This document shows, in pieces, positions 24,880-32,850 of a DNA stretch of 42,946 nucleotides. The position numbers were made by a program, and so were the translations under genes. Below the pieces are notes generated by a model. The model searched no databases and had not been told where the DNA came from. It saw only the letters and a program-made list of their open reading frames with translations. Positions within the stretch are counted from its first letter, which is position 1, and each line of letters begins with the position of its first letter. Origin of the DNA: Oceanobacillus polygoni (GTDB lineage Bacteria > Bacillota > Bacilli > Bacillales > Amphibacillaceae); contig NZ_PIJY01000041.1 of the NCBI RefSeq assembly GCF_008304605.1, positions 115,044 through 157,989 on the forward strand, in the 5' to 3' direction.

Positions 24880-25374
24880 ATGGCTCAACATATTTACGAA
24901 GGTAGTTATACGACGGAAAACAGCGATACGCTAGTTGTATTCTTAATCGGTATGCGAATTAATAAACGACTCGCTGTGAACAAATGGCTCCCAGTATTTA
25001 ATGCCATGCCAGGAATGATAAAGGAACTCTATACAAATAAAGAAGAGCTTGGTTTTTTATCAATGGAAAGCTACTTCGGCCTCCGAACGACAGTTATGAT
25101 TCAATACTGGCGTTCGACTGAAGACTTACTAGCATATGCAAAAGGTAAAAAACATTTGAAAGCATGGAAGAACTTCAATAATAAGGTTAAAAATAATCAA
25201 GCAGTTGGCATTTATCACGAAACCTATGAGGTAATGGAAACGAATTATGAATCGATCTACAGAAACATGCCAGTCTATGGACTTGGTAAAGCAATGAAGC
25301 ACATTCCAATTACGCGTGAACACCTTTCAGCCAGGCAACGGATGAAAAGCGATTCAAAAGCATTTAATAGCTAA
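24880..25374 (+). CDS. DUF4188 domain protein (monooxygenase-like)
   Basis: 164 residues with the DUF4188 signature: VFLIGMRINKRLAVNKWLPVFNAMPGM, then LGFLSMESYFGLRTTVMIQYWRS and HLKAWKNFN, ending with GIYHETYEV. This ferredoxin-like fold is related to haem-degrading/antibiotic-biosynthesis monooxygenases and to the phenylacetaldoxime dehydratase family. The reaction is unknown. SD AGGAGG precedes the start. Co-transcribed with and probably repressed by the PadR regulator upstream, which suggests inducible handling of a toxic small molecule. Confidence 0.8.
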   Translation: MAQHIYEGSYTTENSDTLVVFLIGMRINKRLAVNKWLPVFNAMPGMIKELYTNKEELGFLSMESYFGLRTTVMIQYWRSTEDLLAYAKGKKHLKAWKNFNNKVKNNQAVGIYHETYEVMETNYESIYRNMPVYGLGKAMKHIPITREHLSARQRMKSDSKAFNS

Positions 25375-25381
25375 AAATAGT

Positions 25382-25421
25382 AAAAATCTGTTCCGCCAGA
25401 AATAGCAGAACAGATTTTTTT
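25382..25421. terminator. Bidirectional terminator between the DUF4188 and carboxypeptidase genes
   Basis: AAAAATCTGTTC (25382-25393) pairs with GAACAGATTTTT (25408-25419), with a T run on the plus strand and a matching T run on the minus strand. The flanking genes converge here. Confidence 0.85.
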
Positions 25422-25426
25422 ACCCA

Positions 25427-26974
25427 TTACTCCAGAAATTCGTGTCCAGCAAGCATCGTTGCAATCTCATTCTCGATTGCCTGCATATTTCCACTTGAAC
25501 CTAAGTAGTTGTTAATCAGGATAGAAAAAATCAGTTCCTCCCCATCCAGACTAGTTACATAGCCAGACAATGTGGACACACCTGTTATCGACCCTGTTTT
25601 TGCTGTTACATTTCCTTTCGTCGGTTCTGTCGTCATCCGATTACGTAACGTACCGCCAACGAGCCTTTCTGATATCCCTGCGACTGGAAGAGAATGATGA
25701 AATGCTGGAAACCAGCTTTTATTCTGAGCTTCAAATAAGAGTTCTGTTAGATCATTGGATGGGATGAGGTTTTTATGCGACATTCCCGAGCCGTCACGAA
25801 GCAGAATTGTATCTTGATTTACACCGAGTTCTGCCACCACATCCCCCATCACCTCAAGTCCCTTATCCCAGCTTCCTTCTCCATGGACAACCTTCCCCAT
25901 CTCTTTCGTCAAAACCTCACCATGCCCATTATTACTTAATTTCATAAATGGGATAAGCAATTCAGATAGCGGCATCGAATCCTTTGTAACGAGGACTTGT
26001 GCATGCTCAGGGGCAGCTTCAAACTTTTCTTCCGATTTGCCAATAAATTTGATTCCTTGTTCATTTAAAGCTGAACGAAACACCTCTAACGCATACCCCG
26101 TTGGCTCCCAAACCGATGCCCAAGAACGTGACAGCGTTCCATCTACAGGCATATTGCCCTCCACAATAATTCGATTTGACCCATGCTCGCGTTCAATCGT
26201 AATCTGCTTCGTTTCCCCCGCTGACACCATCTTCGTTCGATTCACTATTTTTACATAGTCGGTTTTCGGGCTGACGCTCACCAATGCCTTCCCTTTCGCT
26301 TTCTTGGCAGGAGTAACCTCGACAATCACGGTACCTGCATCATAATCTTCATTCGGAGAAAGCGTTAATGCAGAGACTTGAGCTCCCGTATAAAAAGGTT
26401 CGTCCGACCAATTTAAATCCTGTGAAAGTCGAACATCATCATACCAGGTATCATCCCCAACCAGATTACCTTTAATATTACGAATTCCTTGCACTTTTAG
26501 ATCCTTGGCAAATTGATCTAAATCCGCTTTCAGTAATGTTGGGTCTCCCTTCCCTTTCAAGTACAAATTTCCTTGCAGCACCGCTCCCGTCTTCCTGCCA
26601 TCTGTTAACACTTCCGTTCGGAATCGGTAATCCGCTCCCAGCGTTTCCAGTGCCGCAGCGGCAGTAAGTAGCTTCATGTTGGATGCTGGGTGGAGGCGAG
26701 TATCTCCATTCTCGGCAAATAAGATCTCTCCCGTTTCAGCATGTCTCACCGTAACCCCCGTAACCGCTCCATCCAGGCGTTCGTTTGCTAAAATCACTTC
26801 CATTTTTTCCGCCAATGACATGTCTCCAACATATGCCGTTTCTGTTCGCTCATCGGATGCTTGTATAAACAAAGGCTCTTCTTGATTTACAAATGGAATC
26901 ATAGCAACAATAGCAATCAAAAAGAAAAGCAACGACCTTCTCAAAAAGGCTTTTGACTTCATCAATTCATCCAC
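25427..26974 (-). CDS. dacB: D-alanyl-D-alanine carboxypeptidase/endopeptidase, PBP4 type (class C, peptidase S13)
   Basis: Trims or cuts peptide cross-links of peptidoglycan outside the membrane. It has 515 residues. An N-terminal signal segment spans about 12-28 (LRRSLLFFLIAIVAMIPF). The active-site S-x-x-K is Ser98-Asn-Met-Lys101; the second motif appears as SNN in KLSNNGHGE, and the third is the KTG in TAKTGSITG. A large inserted domain lies between the first and second motifs, as in PBP4/PBP4a. A -GSGMSH- segment precedes the last third. A single gene between two intergenic regions. Confidence 0.92.
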   Translation of the reverse strand: MDELMKSKAFLRRSLLFFLIAIVAMIPFVNQEEPLFIQASDERTETAYVGDMSLAEKMEVILANERLDGAVTGVTVRHAETGEILFAENGDTRLHPASNMKLLTAAAALETLGADYRFRTEVLTDGRKTGAVLQGNLYLKGKGDPTLLKADLDQFAKDLKVQGIRNIKGNLVGDDTWYDDVRLSQDLNWSDEPFYTGAQVSALTLSPNEDYDAGTVIVEVTPAKKAKGKALVSVSPKTDYVKIVNRTKMVSAGETKQITIEREHGSNRIIVEGNMPVDGTLSRSWASVWEPTGYALEVFRSALNEQGIKFIGKSEEKFEAAPEHAQVLVTKDSMPLSELLIPFMKLSNNGHGEVLTKEMGKVVHGEGSWDKGLEVMGDVVAELGVNQDTILLRDGSGMSHKNLIPSNDLTELLFEAQNKSWFPAFHHSLPVAGISERLVGGTLRNRMTTEPTKGNVTAKTGSITGVSTLSGYVTSLDGEELIFSILINNYLGSSGNMQAIENEIATMLAGHEFLE

Positions 26975-27330
26975 ATCCTTTTATTTTGAATATTTTAATT
27001 ATACAGTAAGAAATAAAATAGAATAGCTTTCTTCTCTAAAAAGCTACTTTATCCCTAACAGATTCGTAAAACAGGTCTGTAAGCCTAGTCAATCATTTTC
27101 ATTCTAGCCTTTAACTAGTATCTCTAAGAACAGAATGATAAATAACAGTTCTTTAAACACTTTATTTCTCATAAAGATAATGATGAGATGGTATGAACGT
27201 TTAGCGAAGAAAATGATTTAGCGTTTTTGTGAATTTGGATGGTTCGAAAATGGTCCGAGCGGGTGTGAGTTAGCGGGACAAGCCCTCCTTACTCTCCAAA
27301 ACAAAGAAGACGCAAAGGGGGAATTATTCT
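26975..27330. other. Gene-free region between divergent dacB and the TerC-family gene
   Basis: The left part is plain AT-rich DNA. The right part (about 27198-27290) is richer in G and contains three TTAGCG copies, a GGTTCGAAAATGGTCCGAGC stretch and GTTAGCGGGACAAGCCC. It has the look of a small dispersed extragenic repeat. It does not match the manganese (yybP-ykoY) riboswitch that often precedes TerC-family genes. Confidence 0.4.
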
Positions 27331-27987
27331 TTGGAACTATTGGAGCCAATGTTAAAAATCCTACTCATTAATATTCTACTAAGCGGTGATAATGCGATCG
27401 TTATTGCGATGGCAAGCAGGAATCTGCCAGAGCATTTGCAAAAAAGGGCTATTAGATGGGGAACATTCGGTGCGATTGCCTTACGGATTTTATTTGTTTT
27501 TCTCATGATTAGCCTTCTGCAATTGCCCTTCATCCAGTTAATTGGTGGTATTTTACTTCTAATCGTGGCTTACAAATTGCTAGTAGACAAGCATGAAAAT
27601 GATAAGATTAAGAGTGGCGAGTCATTAAGAGAAGCCGTGACAATCATTATCTTCGCAGACGTTATTATGAGCTTGGATAATGTACTAGCTGTTGCAGCGG
27701 TTGCCGAAAGTGACCTAATTCTTGTTATCGCTGGTATTATTCTTAGTATCCCCATTATCCTAACTGCCAGTGAATTTATCCTAAAGCTGATACAGAAATA
27801 TCCGATTATCATTTATATCGGTGCTGCACTCTTAGCCTGGACTGCAGGGGAAATGATGCTAAAGGAAAAACGTGTCAGCACTTTCGTTGAATTACATGAT
27901 CAGTCAGAATTGCTTCTCTTAACCGGGATCACGGCACTTACCCTTATTATCGGCGGACTTAAACGAAGGCAGAATTTAAGCACTTAA
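27331..27987 (+). CDS. TerC family integral membrane protein (YjbE-like, probable manganese export)
   Basis: 218 residues with seven or so membrane helices. The TerC family acidic motifs are present: LSGDNAIVIAMASR near the N-terminus and ADVIMSLDNVLAVA in the middle. Length matches B. subtilis YjbE. Bacillus TerC proteins have been linked to manganese efflux or loading of exported enzymes. TTG start with AAAGGGGGA upstream. Followed by a clear terminator; transcribed alone. Confidence 0.85.
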   Translation: MELLEPMLKILLINILLSGDNAIVIAMASRNLPEHLQKRAIRWGTFGAIALRILFVFLMISLLQLPFIQLIGGILLLIVAYKLLVDKHENDKIKSGESLREAVTIIIFADVIMSLDNVLAVAAVAESDLILVIAGIILSIPIILTASEFILKLIQKYPIIIYIGAALLAWTAGEMMLKEKRVSTFVELHDQSELLLLTGITALTLIIGGLKRRQNLST

Positions 27988-28001
27988 TGATGGCAAATCA
28001 A

Positions 28002-28040
28002 AAAACACAGGACCTCATTCATAGATCCTGTGTTTTATAT
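28002..28040. terminator. Terminator between the TerC-family gene and the HprK paralogue
   Basis: AAAACACAGGA (28002-28012) pairs with TCCTGTGTTTT (28026-28036). It lies between convergent genes and has U tracts both ways. Confidence 0.85.
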
Positions 28041-28065
28041 TTCCTTGAAGAAGCGTGAATGCTTC

Positions 28066-28989
28066 CTAATGATTGTTCCCGCTATCGTTTTCAATGCGGT
28101 TCATGAAATCCTCTGCAGCACTATAGCCTTGCTGTTTCAAATACCAATTATTTGCCGCAGCCTCGATTAATCCTGCCACATCTCTTCCTGGCTGAAGCTG
28201 AATTTGAATATGTGGAATTGGAACACCCATATAATCCGTAAATTTCGTTTCCAACTCCAACTCATTATTGAGCGTATTTTCCTTCCATTTGGTTAGTTCG
28301 ATATCTAAAGCAATCCTTGTTTCCTCTTGAAAGGATTTTCTCCCGTACACACGAACAACATTTAATAAGCCCACACTTCTTAACGCAAGGAACTCTTTGT
28401 TTTTCTGGTCATGCGTCCCAAGGATCGTCTTATGACTAAGCTTCTTCAATACGACAATATCATCTGCGACCAGTCGATGCCCTCTGCCAATCAGCGTATG
28501 TGCTGTTTCGCTTTTTCCAACACCTGATTCGCCGCGAAGTAAAATTCCAATCCCAAATACGTTCAAACAAACACCGTGCAAGGCAATTTCTGGTGCCAAG
28601 GCCTTCGTTAAATAGGCATCCATCTTTGCAATGAAATCAGTAGTGGACTCTTGCGTTCGTAATAAAGGAATCTTTTCTTTCGCGCAATATTGTTTTAAAT
28701 AGGTCAGCCCATCCTGCCCAGCAGTAACGATAAAGCATGGCGGATGATAATTAACCACATTCCCGATCCGCAATTGTCGCTCTGAATCAGTTAATTGGTG
28801 TAAATATGTAATCTCTTTTTGACCTAGTATTTGAACACGTTCCATTGGAAAAAAATCAAAATAACCAATGAATTCCAGCCCAGGCCTGTGGGTTCTCAAC
28901 CTTGTTATCGACCTATCCAATTCATTTTCCCCAGCCAGTACCTCCAATGAAAATTCACGCACTAGTTGCTCAACCATAATTGATTTCAT
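28066..28989 (-). CDS. HPr kinase/phosphorylase-like protein with a degenerate family signature
   Basis: 307 residues from the ATG that follows GGGGG. The N-terminal HprK domain is recognizable (RPGLEFIGYFDFFPMERVQILGQKE), the Walker A is GESGVGKSE at 153-161, and HRLVADD at 171-177 is conserved. The HprK signature, usually E-I-R-G-x-G-I-I, reads ALRSVGLL at 202-209. The Glu and Gly that the family needs for the phosphorylase/kinase balance are replaced by Ala and Ser. The gene is isolated, not next to lgt as canonical hprK is. It is probably a paralogue with altered activity or a different target, such as an HPr-like or Crh protein. An upstream in-frame start is possible at 29070. Confidence 0.82.
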   Translation of the reverse strand: MKSIMVEQLVREFSLEVLAGENELDRSITRLRTHRPGLEFIGYFDFFPMERVQILGQKEITYLHQLTDSERQLRIGNVVNYHPPCFIVTAGQDGLTYLKQYCAKEKIPLLRTQESTTDFIAKMDAYLTKALAPEIALHGVCLNVFGIGILLRGESGVGKSETAHTLIGRGHRLVADDIVVLKKLSHKTILGTHDQKNKEFLALRSVGLLNVVRVYGRKSFQEETRIALDIELTKWKENTLNNELELETKFTDYMGVPIPHIQIQLQPGRDVAGLIEAAANNWYLKQQGYSAAEDFMNRIENDSGNNH

Positions 28990-29120
28990 TTGCTTACACC
29001 CCCATCCTCGAAAGTATTCTTTTTCAATTATACTGTAAAATGGAAAGGGCTGCGAAAGAATACACTTCATTCTTTGTGTATTTTTGTTAGATTCGTGTGT
29101 TAACTCTATTTCCTAAGCTG

Positions 29121-29151
29121 ATAAAAGCCCCTCTAAAGAAACATAGAGAGG
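29121..29151 (-). terminator. Terminator of the SMR pump operon
   Basis: On the minus strand CCTCTCTA pairs with TAGAGGGG (one wobble), followed by CTTTTAT. Confidence 0.65.
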
Positions 29152-29173
29152 CAAACAGCTATTTTTCCTCCGA

Positions 29174-29488
29174 TTAAGACAGTGCTTTTAACCCCGTAAC
29201 ACCAATCACAATAGCAATTAAGCTCATAATTCGTGGTATGCTTTTTGATTCTCCAAAAAACAGCATATTTAATATAACAGCTCCAGCAGTTCCAATTCCT
29301 ATAAAAACAGAGTAGGCTACACTCACAAGTAAATACTCAAAAGATGCATATAATAGGAAAAAACTCATTCCTAATCCACCTAAATACATCAAACCATTTC
29401 GGAATCGCTTCTTTTCACTGTATAATCGCAATCCCAACACACCAATCATCTCAAATACAGATGCTCCTGCTATCAATAACCAGCCCAT
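29174..29488 (-). CDS. SMR family efflux subunit, YvdR/YkkD-like
   Basis: 104 residues with four membrane helices. Like all small multidrug resistance proteins it has an early membrane Glu (GASVFEMIGVLGLRLY) and the helix-3 glycines in AYSVFIGIGTAGAVILNMLFFGE. It forms a heterodimer with the partner encoded just upstream; their genes overlap by 16 bases. With the YvdT-like TetR repressor adjacent, the trio matches B. subtilis yvdT-yvdS-yvdR. Substrates of such pairs may be guanidinium or cationic drugs; not decided here. Confidence 0.88.
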   Translation of the reverse strand: MGWLLIAGASVFEMIGVLGLRLYSEKKRFRNGLMYLGGLGMSFFLLYASFEYLLVSVAYSVFIGIGTAGAVILNMLFFGESKSIPRIMSLIAIVIGVTGLKALS

Positions 29489-29835
29489 TCGTTAGCCGCT
29501 CCCTTCTCTTCTGTAGTTGACGGATTATCAAACAATTTTAATCCAATGACACCAGCAACAAGTAATGCCATAAATGCGACTTTCCCAAAGCTTAAACTTC
29601 CATCAAATAGATAGACGTCCATCAGCGCAGTTCCTACTGTTCCAGCAGCAGCAAAAATCGCATATACAGTTCCAGTTGGTAGTCCTTCGCATGCTTTGGA
29701 TAAGAAATGCAAATCTAATAAAATAGCTGTGATTATTAGCATCCAATGCCACCATACTGTAGCTGTATTAAAGCCATAAATCCAAATCAGTTCAAACAAG
29801 CTTGTTAGCACGACATAAATCCATGCTTTATTCAT
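29473..29835 (-). CDS. SMR family efflux subunit, YvdS/YkkC-like
   Basis: 120 residues with four membrane helices. The essential membrane Glu is in LTSLFELIWIYGFNTA, and YAIFAAAGTVGTALMDVYLFDGSLS is the third-helix motif of the family. A short hydrophilic tail overlaps the next gene. SD GGAGG precedes the start. It is the first gene of the pump pair and is preceded by a perfect palindrome that is probably the TetR operator. Confidence 0.88.
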   Translation of the reverse strand: MNKAWIYVVLTSLFELIWIYGFNTATVWWHWMLIITAILLDLHFLSKACEGLPTGTVYAIFAAAGTVGTALMDVYLFDGSLSFGKVAFMALLVAGVIGLKLFDNPSTTEEKGAANEWAGY

Positions 29836-29859
29836 CGTAAAACCTCCAAATTGATTATG

Positions 29860-29876
29860 AATGACTGTCAGTCATT
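29860..29876. promoter_or_regulatory. TetR-type operator before the SMR pair
   Basis: A perfect 17-bp palindrome, AATGACTG-T-CAGTCATT, 25 bases before the first pump gene. Its half-site ATGACTG is repeated in the operator upstream of the TetR gene. Confidence 0.8.
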
Positions 29877-29882
29877 ATTGAC

Positions 29883-29913
29883 CATAAAAACCTCTGAAGT
29901 TGAGGTTTTTATG
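29883..29913. terminator. Terminator after the TetR gene
   Basis: CATAAAAACCTC pairs with GAGGTTTTTATG around seven bases. It overlaps the stop codon of the TetR gene and separates it from the pump operon. Confidence 0.8.
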
Positions 29914-30487
29914 TTTTTTTGTACAGTGCATGCCTCATAAACTCCAATACTTCTTGTTTCTTCGTAACAGCCTCTTCTTTACTTAGCTGATCGTATAAAT
30001 AAACTTGCTCTGCAGCAGATTCAATTAAACCAATTACTAGCTTTACACTTGGCTCAATAGATAAATCCTCTCGCAGGACTTCTTTTGCCTTTGGCTGTTT
30101 AAAGAAGGTACCCATCCACTCATAGTATGGTTGATAAATCTTTTCCCACTGTTGCAAGTACTCACTAGAAGCGAGACCCGCATATACCATGGCGAATATG
30201 GAACGATAGGAATTCGTAATATCAAAAACAACATCAACAACCTGCTCAAGCTGTTTATCAAATGGGCGTTTTTCATTTACATGCTCCTTCATTTCCTCCA
30301 TCATTTTTTCTACCATAACTTGCGCTATTGCAGGCATGACCGAAAGCTTTGAGGAAAAGTACAAATAAAACGTCCCTTGCGCAATTCCAGCACCTTTTAC
30401 AATATCGGATACTTTTGTTTTCTCAATTCCCTTTTCTTGAAAAACATCAATTGCAGCATGTATAATCTTTTCTTTTTTATTATCCAC
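29909..30487 (-). CDS. TetR family repressor, YvdT-like
   Basis: 192 residues. The N-terminal HTH is KIIHAAIDVFQEKGIEKTKVSDIVKGAGIAQGTFYLYFSSK, with the hallmark GTFYLYF. The helical ligand domain follows and is close to B. subtilis YvdT (YQPYYEW motif). It lies upstream of the SMR pair on the same strand but is separated by a terminator and a second operator. It probably represses both itself and the pump, since both promoters carry ATGACTGA-type palindromes. Confidence 0.9.
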   Translation of the reverse strand: MDNKKEKIIHAAIDVFQEKGIEKTKVSDIVKGAGIAQGTFYLYFSSKLSVMPAIAQVMVEKMMEEMKEHVNEKRPFDKQLEQVVDVVFDITNSYRSIFAMVYAGLASSEYLQQWEKIYQPYYEWMGTFFKQPKAKEVLREDLSIEPSVKLVIGLIESAAEQVYLYDQLSKEEAVTKKQEVLEFMRHALYKKT

Positions 30488-30525
30488 GTAACAACCTCCT
30501 TACAAGCTACATAACAAATTCACCC

Positions 30526-30544
30526 ATGACTGACTATCAGTCAT
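30526..30544. promoter_or_regulatory. TetR-type operator before the TetR gene
   Basis: ATGACTGA-CTA-TCAGTCAT, a perfect inverted repeat with a three-base centre, 38 bases before the start. It shares the half-site with the pump operator at 29860. Confidence 0.8.
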
Positions 30545-30617
30545 TTTATCTTAGGTAAGTATTTTTGTCAATATGGACGGGAGATTTATTGCTTTTGAGT
30601 CGCTGCAATTATTTAAA

Positions 30618-30647
30618 AAAAGAACGACCAAGCTCAGCCGTTCTTTT
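30618..30647 (-). terminator. Terminator of the adaptive response operon
   Basis: AAAAGAACG (30618-30626) pairs with CGTTCTTTT (30639-30647), just past the ogt stop; it runs into a T-rich tail on the minus strand. Confidence 0.8.
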
Positions 30648-30648
30648 C

Positions 30649-31128
30649 TCATTTAACAAAGTTCCTTTCATGCTCAAGCAGCCATTCTTTTCTCCATAAC
30701 CCACCTGCATAGCCGGTTAACTTTCCATTTGAGCCGATAATTCGGTGGCAAGGAATAACGATACTCAGCTTATTCTTCCCGTTTGCGCTTCCGACAGCTC
30801 GAATTGCCTTTTCATTCCCAATAGAGACGGCAATATCCTTATAAGAGCCTGTTTTAGCGTATGGAATGCTTGTTAATGCGCTCCAAACGGATTTTTGAAA
30901 TGCTGTACCTTCTACAAAGTAAGGGAATGTAAATTCATGACCTACCCCTTTAAAATACGCATCGAGTTGGTCGAAACAGTCAAGTAACACCTTAGGAACA
31001 TCATCATGCTTCTTATTTTCTATTTTTTCTCGTTCAACAAACAAGATGGAATAAATAGCATCCGCTGTTCCTGCAATTTCGATAATCCCAATTGGTGATT
31101 CATAATCTAATTGATAGTGCTTACTCAT
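30649..31128 (-). CDS. ogt: Methylated-DNA-[protein]-cysteine S-methyltransferase
   Basis: Removes methyl groups from O6-methylguanine by suicidal transfer to its own Cys. 159 residues from ATG at 31128, which has GGAGG nine bases upstream. The active site IVIPCHRIIG carries Cys127, preceded by the DNA-binding RAVGSANGKN and followed by LTGYAGGLWRKEWLLEHE. Its start overlaps the end of alkA by eight bases, so it is translationally coupled. Last gene of the operon adaA-alkA-ogt. Confidence 0.94.
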   Translation of the reverse strand: MSKHYQLDYESPIGIIEIAGTADAIYSILFVEREKIENKKHDDVPKVLLDCFDQLDAYFKGVGHEFTFPYFVEGTAFQKSVWSALTSIPYAKTGSYKDIAVSIGNEKAIRAVGSANGKNKLSIVIPCHRIIGSNGKLTGYAGGLWRKEWLLEHERNFVK

Positions 31129-32029
31129 ATAAAGACCTCCATAAATAAAAAGTAGCATATGCTTGCCATCCTTGCCAATTCAACGCGATTTCTTCCATTT
31201 CCTCGACAGTTGGCTTTCGCTCCAGCCTTAATTGTTCCTTTAACGCATTTTGAAGACCAACATCAGCAATTGGAAATGCCGCTAAATCATGTAAACATTT
31301 CATCATCACATAATCTGCAGTCCACGCTCCAACACCTTTTAGAGCTAGCAAAGATTTCCGGATTTGCTCTCTATCTCGTTTCTGTAGCAAAGCTTCCTTC
31401 GTTAATTCACCAGCCGCCATAGCTCTTGCAATTCCAATAATATATTCAGCTTTTCGAGTTGAAAACTGCAGCTTTCTTAAATCATCAATAGCAATGGCTG
31501 CGATTTTTTCAAAAGTAGGGAACAACCAGTAGGTTTGTCCTTCGAAAGTAAGCGACTCGCCAAATTGCTCCACAAAACGTTTCTTTAATGTGTAGGCAAA
31601 ACTTAAATTTATTTGTTGTCCGATAATTGCCCACGTTAACGCCTCAAACAAATCAGGAATACGTATGATTCGTAAGCCATCATATTTCTGCGTAATTTCC
31701 TGTAAAACCTTGTCCTGATTCGCCATTTCATAAAACCCAGCCAAATCTTGATCCAAGTCAAACCAGTACCTCACATAGGCTGCAGCCTTTTCAAAGGAGT
31801 TTATCGACAGGTTATTTGTCGGGCATTCGACTTGAATGCAATGCTCATTGCTTCCTATCTTTAATAATATTAGCTCTCCATTCCATTTTACCAGTTTATA
31901 TACAAAGCCATCTCTTATTTGATGTAGTATTTCTTGATCAGAACGCTCTAAGAAGGCTAGACATTCCTTAAAACAAAAGGGGGTGGGAGGATAGATCTCA
32001 GTCGTTGATCCTTTAACATTCCACTTCAT
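31121..32029 (-). CDS. alkA: DNA-3-methyladenine glycosylase II (AlkA)
   Basis: Excises alkylated bases, leaving abasic sites. It has 302 residues. The helix-hairpin-helix LKGVGAWTADYVMMKC lies around 230-245, with the catalytic Asp256 in FPIADVGLQ; the substrate pocket region is LTWAIIGQQINLSFA. An N-terminal AlkA_N domain is present. It sits between adaA (12 bases away) and ogt (overlap of eight bases), so all three genes are expected to be induced together by methylation damage. Confidence 0.93.
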   Translation of the reverse strand: MKWNVKGSTTEIYPPTPFCFKECLAFLERSDQEILHQIRDGFVYKLVKWNGELILLKIGSNEHCIQVECPTNNLSINSFEKAAAYVRYWFDLDQDLAGFYEMANQDKVLQEITQKYDGLRIIRIPDLFEALTWAIIGQQINLSFAYTLKKRFVEQFGESLTFEGQTYWLFPTFEKIAAIAIDDLRKLQFSTRKAEYIIGIARAMAAGELTKEALLQKRDREQIRKSLLALKGVGAWTADYVMMKCLHDLAAFPIADVGLQNALKEQLRLERKPTVEEMEEIALNWQGWQAYATFYLWRSLYE

Positions 32030-32041
32030 TGTTATAGCTCC

Positions 32042-32602
32042 TTACTGAATCATCATTCGATATTCGCTTGGTGAACAATTTTTCAATCGACGAAACACTT
32101 TATAAAAATTGGAAGGGCTTCGGAATCCAACTGCATAACAAATTTCAAGGTTCGAGCGTGATGAATTCATTAAAAGATGTACCGCTTTATCAATTCGGAT
32201 TTTTTCTAAATAGGTGCGCGGGGTTTCTGAAGTTTCTTGTTTAAATATCCGCTCAAGGTAATAAGAACTGACACCAACATGTTTTGCAATATCGTTTAAT
32301 TCTAGCTTTTCATTAAAATGATTTACTAAGAAAGTAATCGTATTTCGGGCAAGCTCCATGTGTGGGGAAAGATCCGATTCTGGCTGACATCTTTTGCAAG
32401 CACGGAAACCCGCCCGTTTAACTTCATCGATGTCATGATAGAATTCGACATTCATTTTTTTGGGCTTTCTAGATCGACAAGATGGGCGACAGAATATCTT
32501 AGTTGTTTTCACAGCCGTAAAAAATAACCCATCGTATTTACTATCACAAGCAATAATTTTTTCCCACATTTCTTCAAATGATAGATTAATTTTGGCTCCC
32601 AC
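32042..32602 (-). CDS. adaA: AdaA-type methylphosphotriester-sensing transcriptional activator
   Basis: 186 residues. The N-terminal Ada zinc domain has four Cys: Cys38 and Cys42 (FCRPSCRSR) and Cys69 and Cys72 (CKRCQPE). Cys38 is the position that accepts a methyl group from DNA phosphotriesters. The C-terminal AraC-type domain includes NDIAKHVGVSSYYLERIFKQETSETPRTYL and CYAVGFRSPSNFYKVFRR. Matches B. subtilis AdaA. It activates its own operon (alkA and ogt follow). Start has GGAGGGA upstream. Confidence 0.93.
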   Translation of the reverse strand: MGAKINLSFEEMWEKIIACDSKYDGLFFTAVKTTKIFCRPSCRSRKPKKMNVEFYHDIDEVKRAGFRACKRCQPESDLSPHMELARNTITFLVNHFNEKLELNDIAKHVGVSSYYLERIFKQETSETPRTYLEKIRIDKAVHLLMNSSRSNLEICYAVGFRSPSNFYKVFRRLKNCSPSEYRMMIQ

Positions 32603-32850
32603 GAGACTCCCTCCTATCTAGATTACTCTACCTTAATTGACGAAAATAATATTTTTTAATGCCAAAACAGGATTTGGCCTTTCTGTCATCACTCATTATA
32701 TCAAAGCGAAGTACTGTATTTCATCCTCATTCTTGCTCTTATGGTCTTGAATTAGAGAGGGGAAAAGATGAGTTATCCTAACCGATCACATGCCAAATAT
32801 TCCATGATGTCGTATAATAGTGTTATCAGTAGAAGAATGGAGAATCAACA

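Noticed and set aside
27180-27330. yybP-ykoY manganese riboswitch before the TerC-family gene
   Set aside because: The conserved GGGGAGUA and CCUCGUCAACA-type segments could not be found.
29836-29908. Guanidine riboswitch controlling the SMR pair
   Set aside because: Only about 70 bases separate the genes, taken up by a TetR operator and a terminator.
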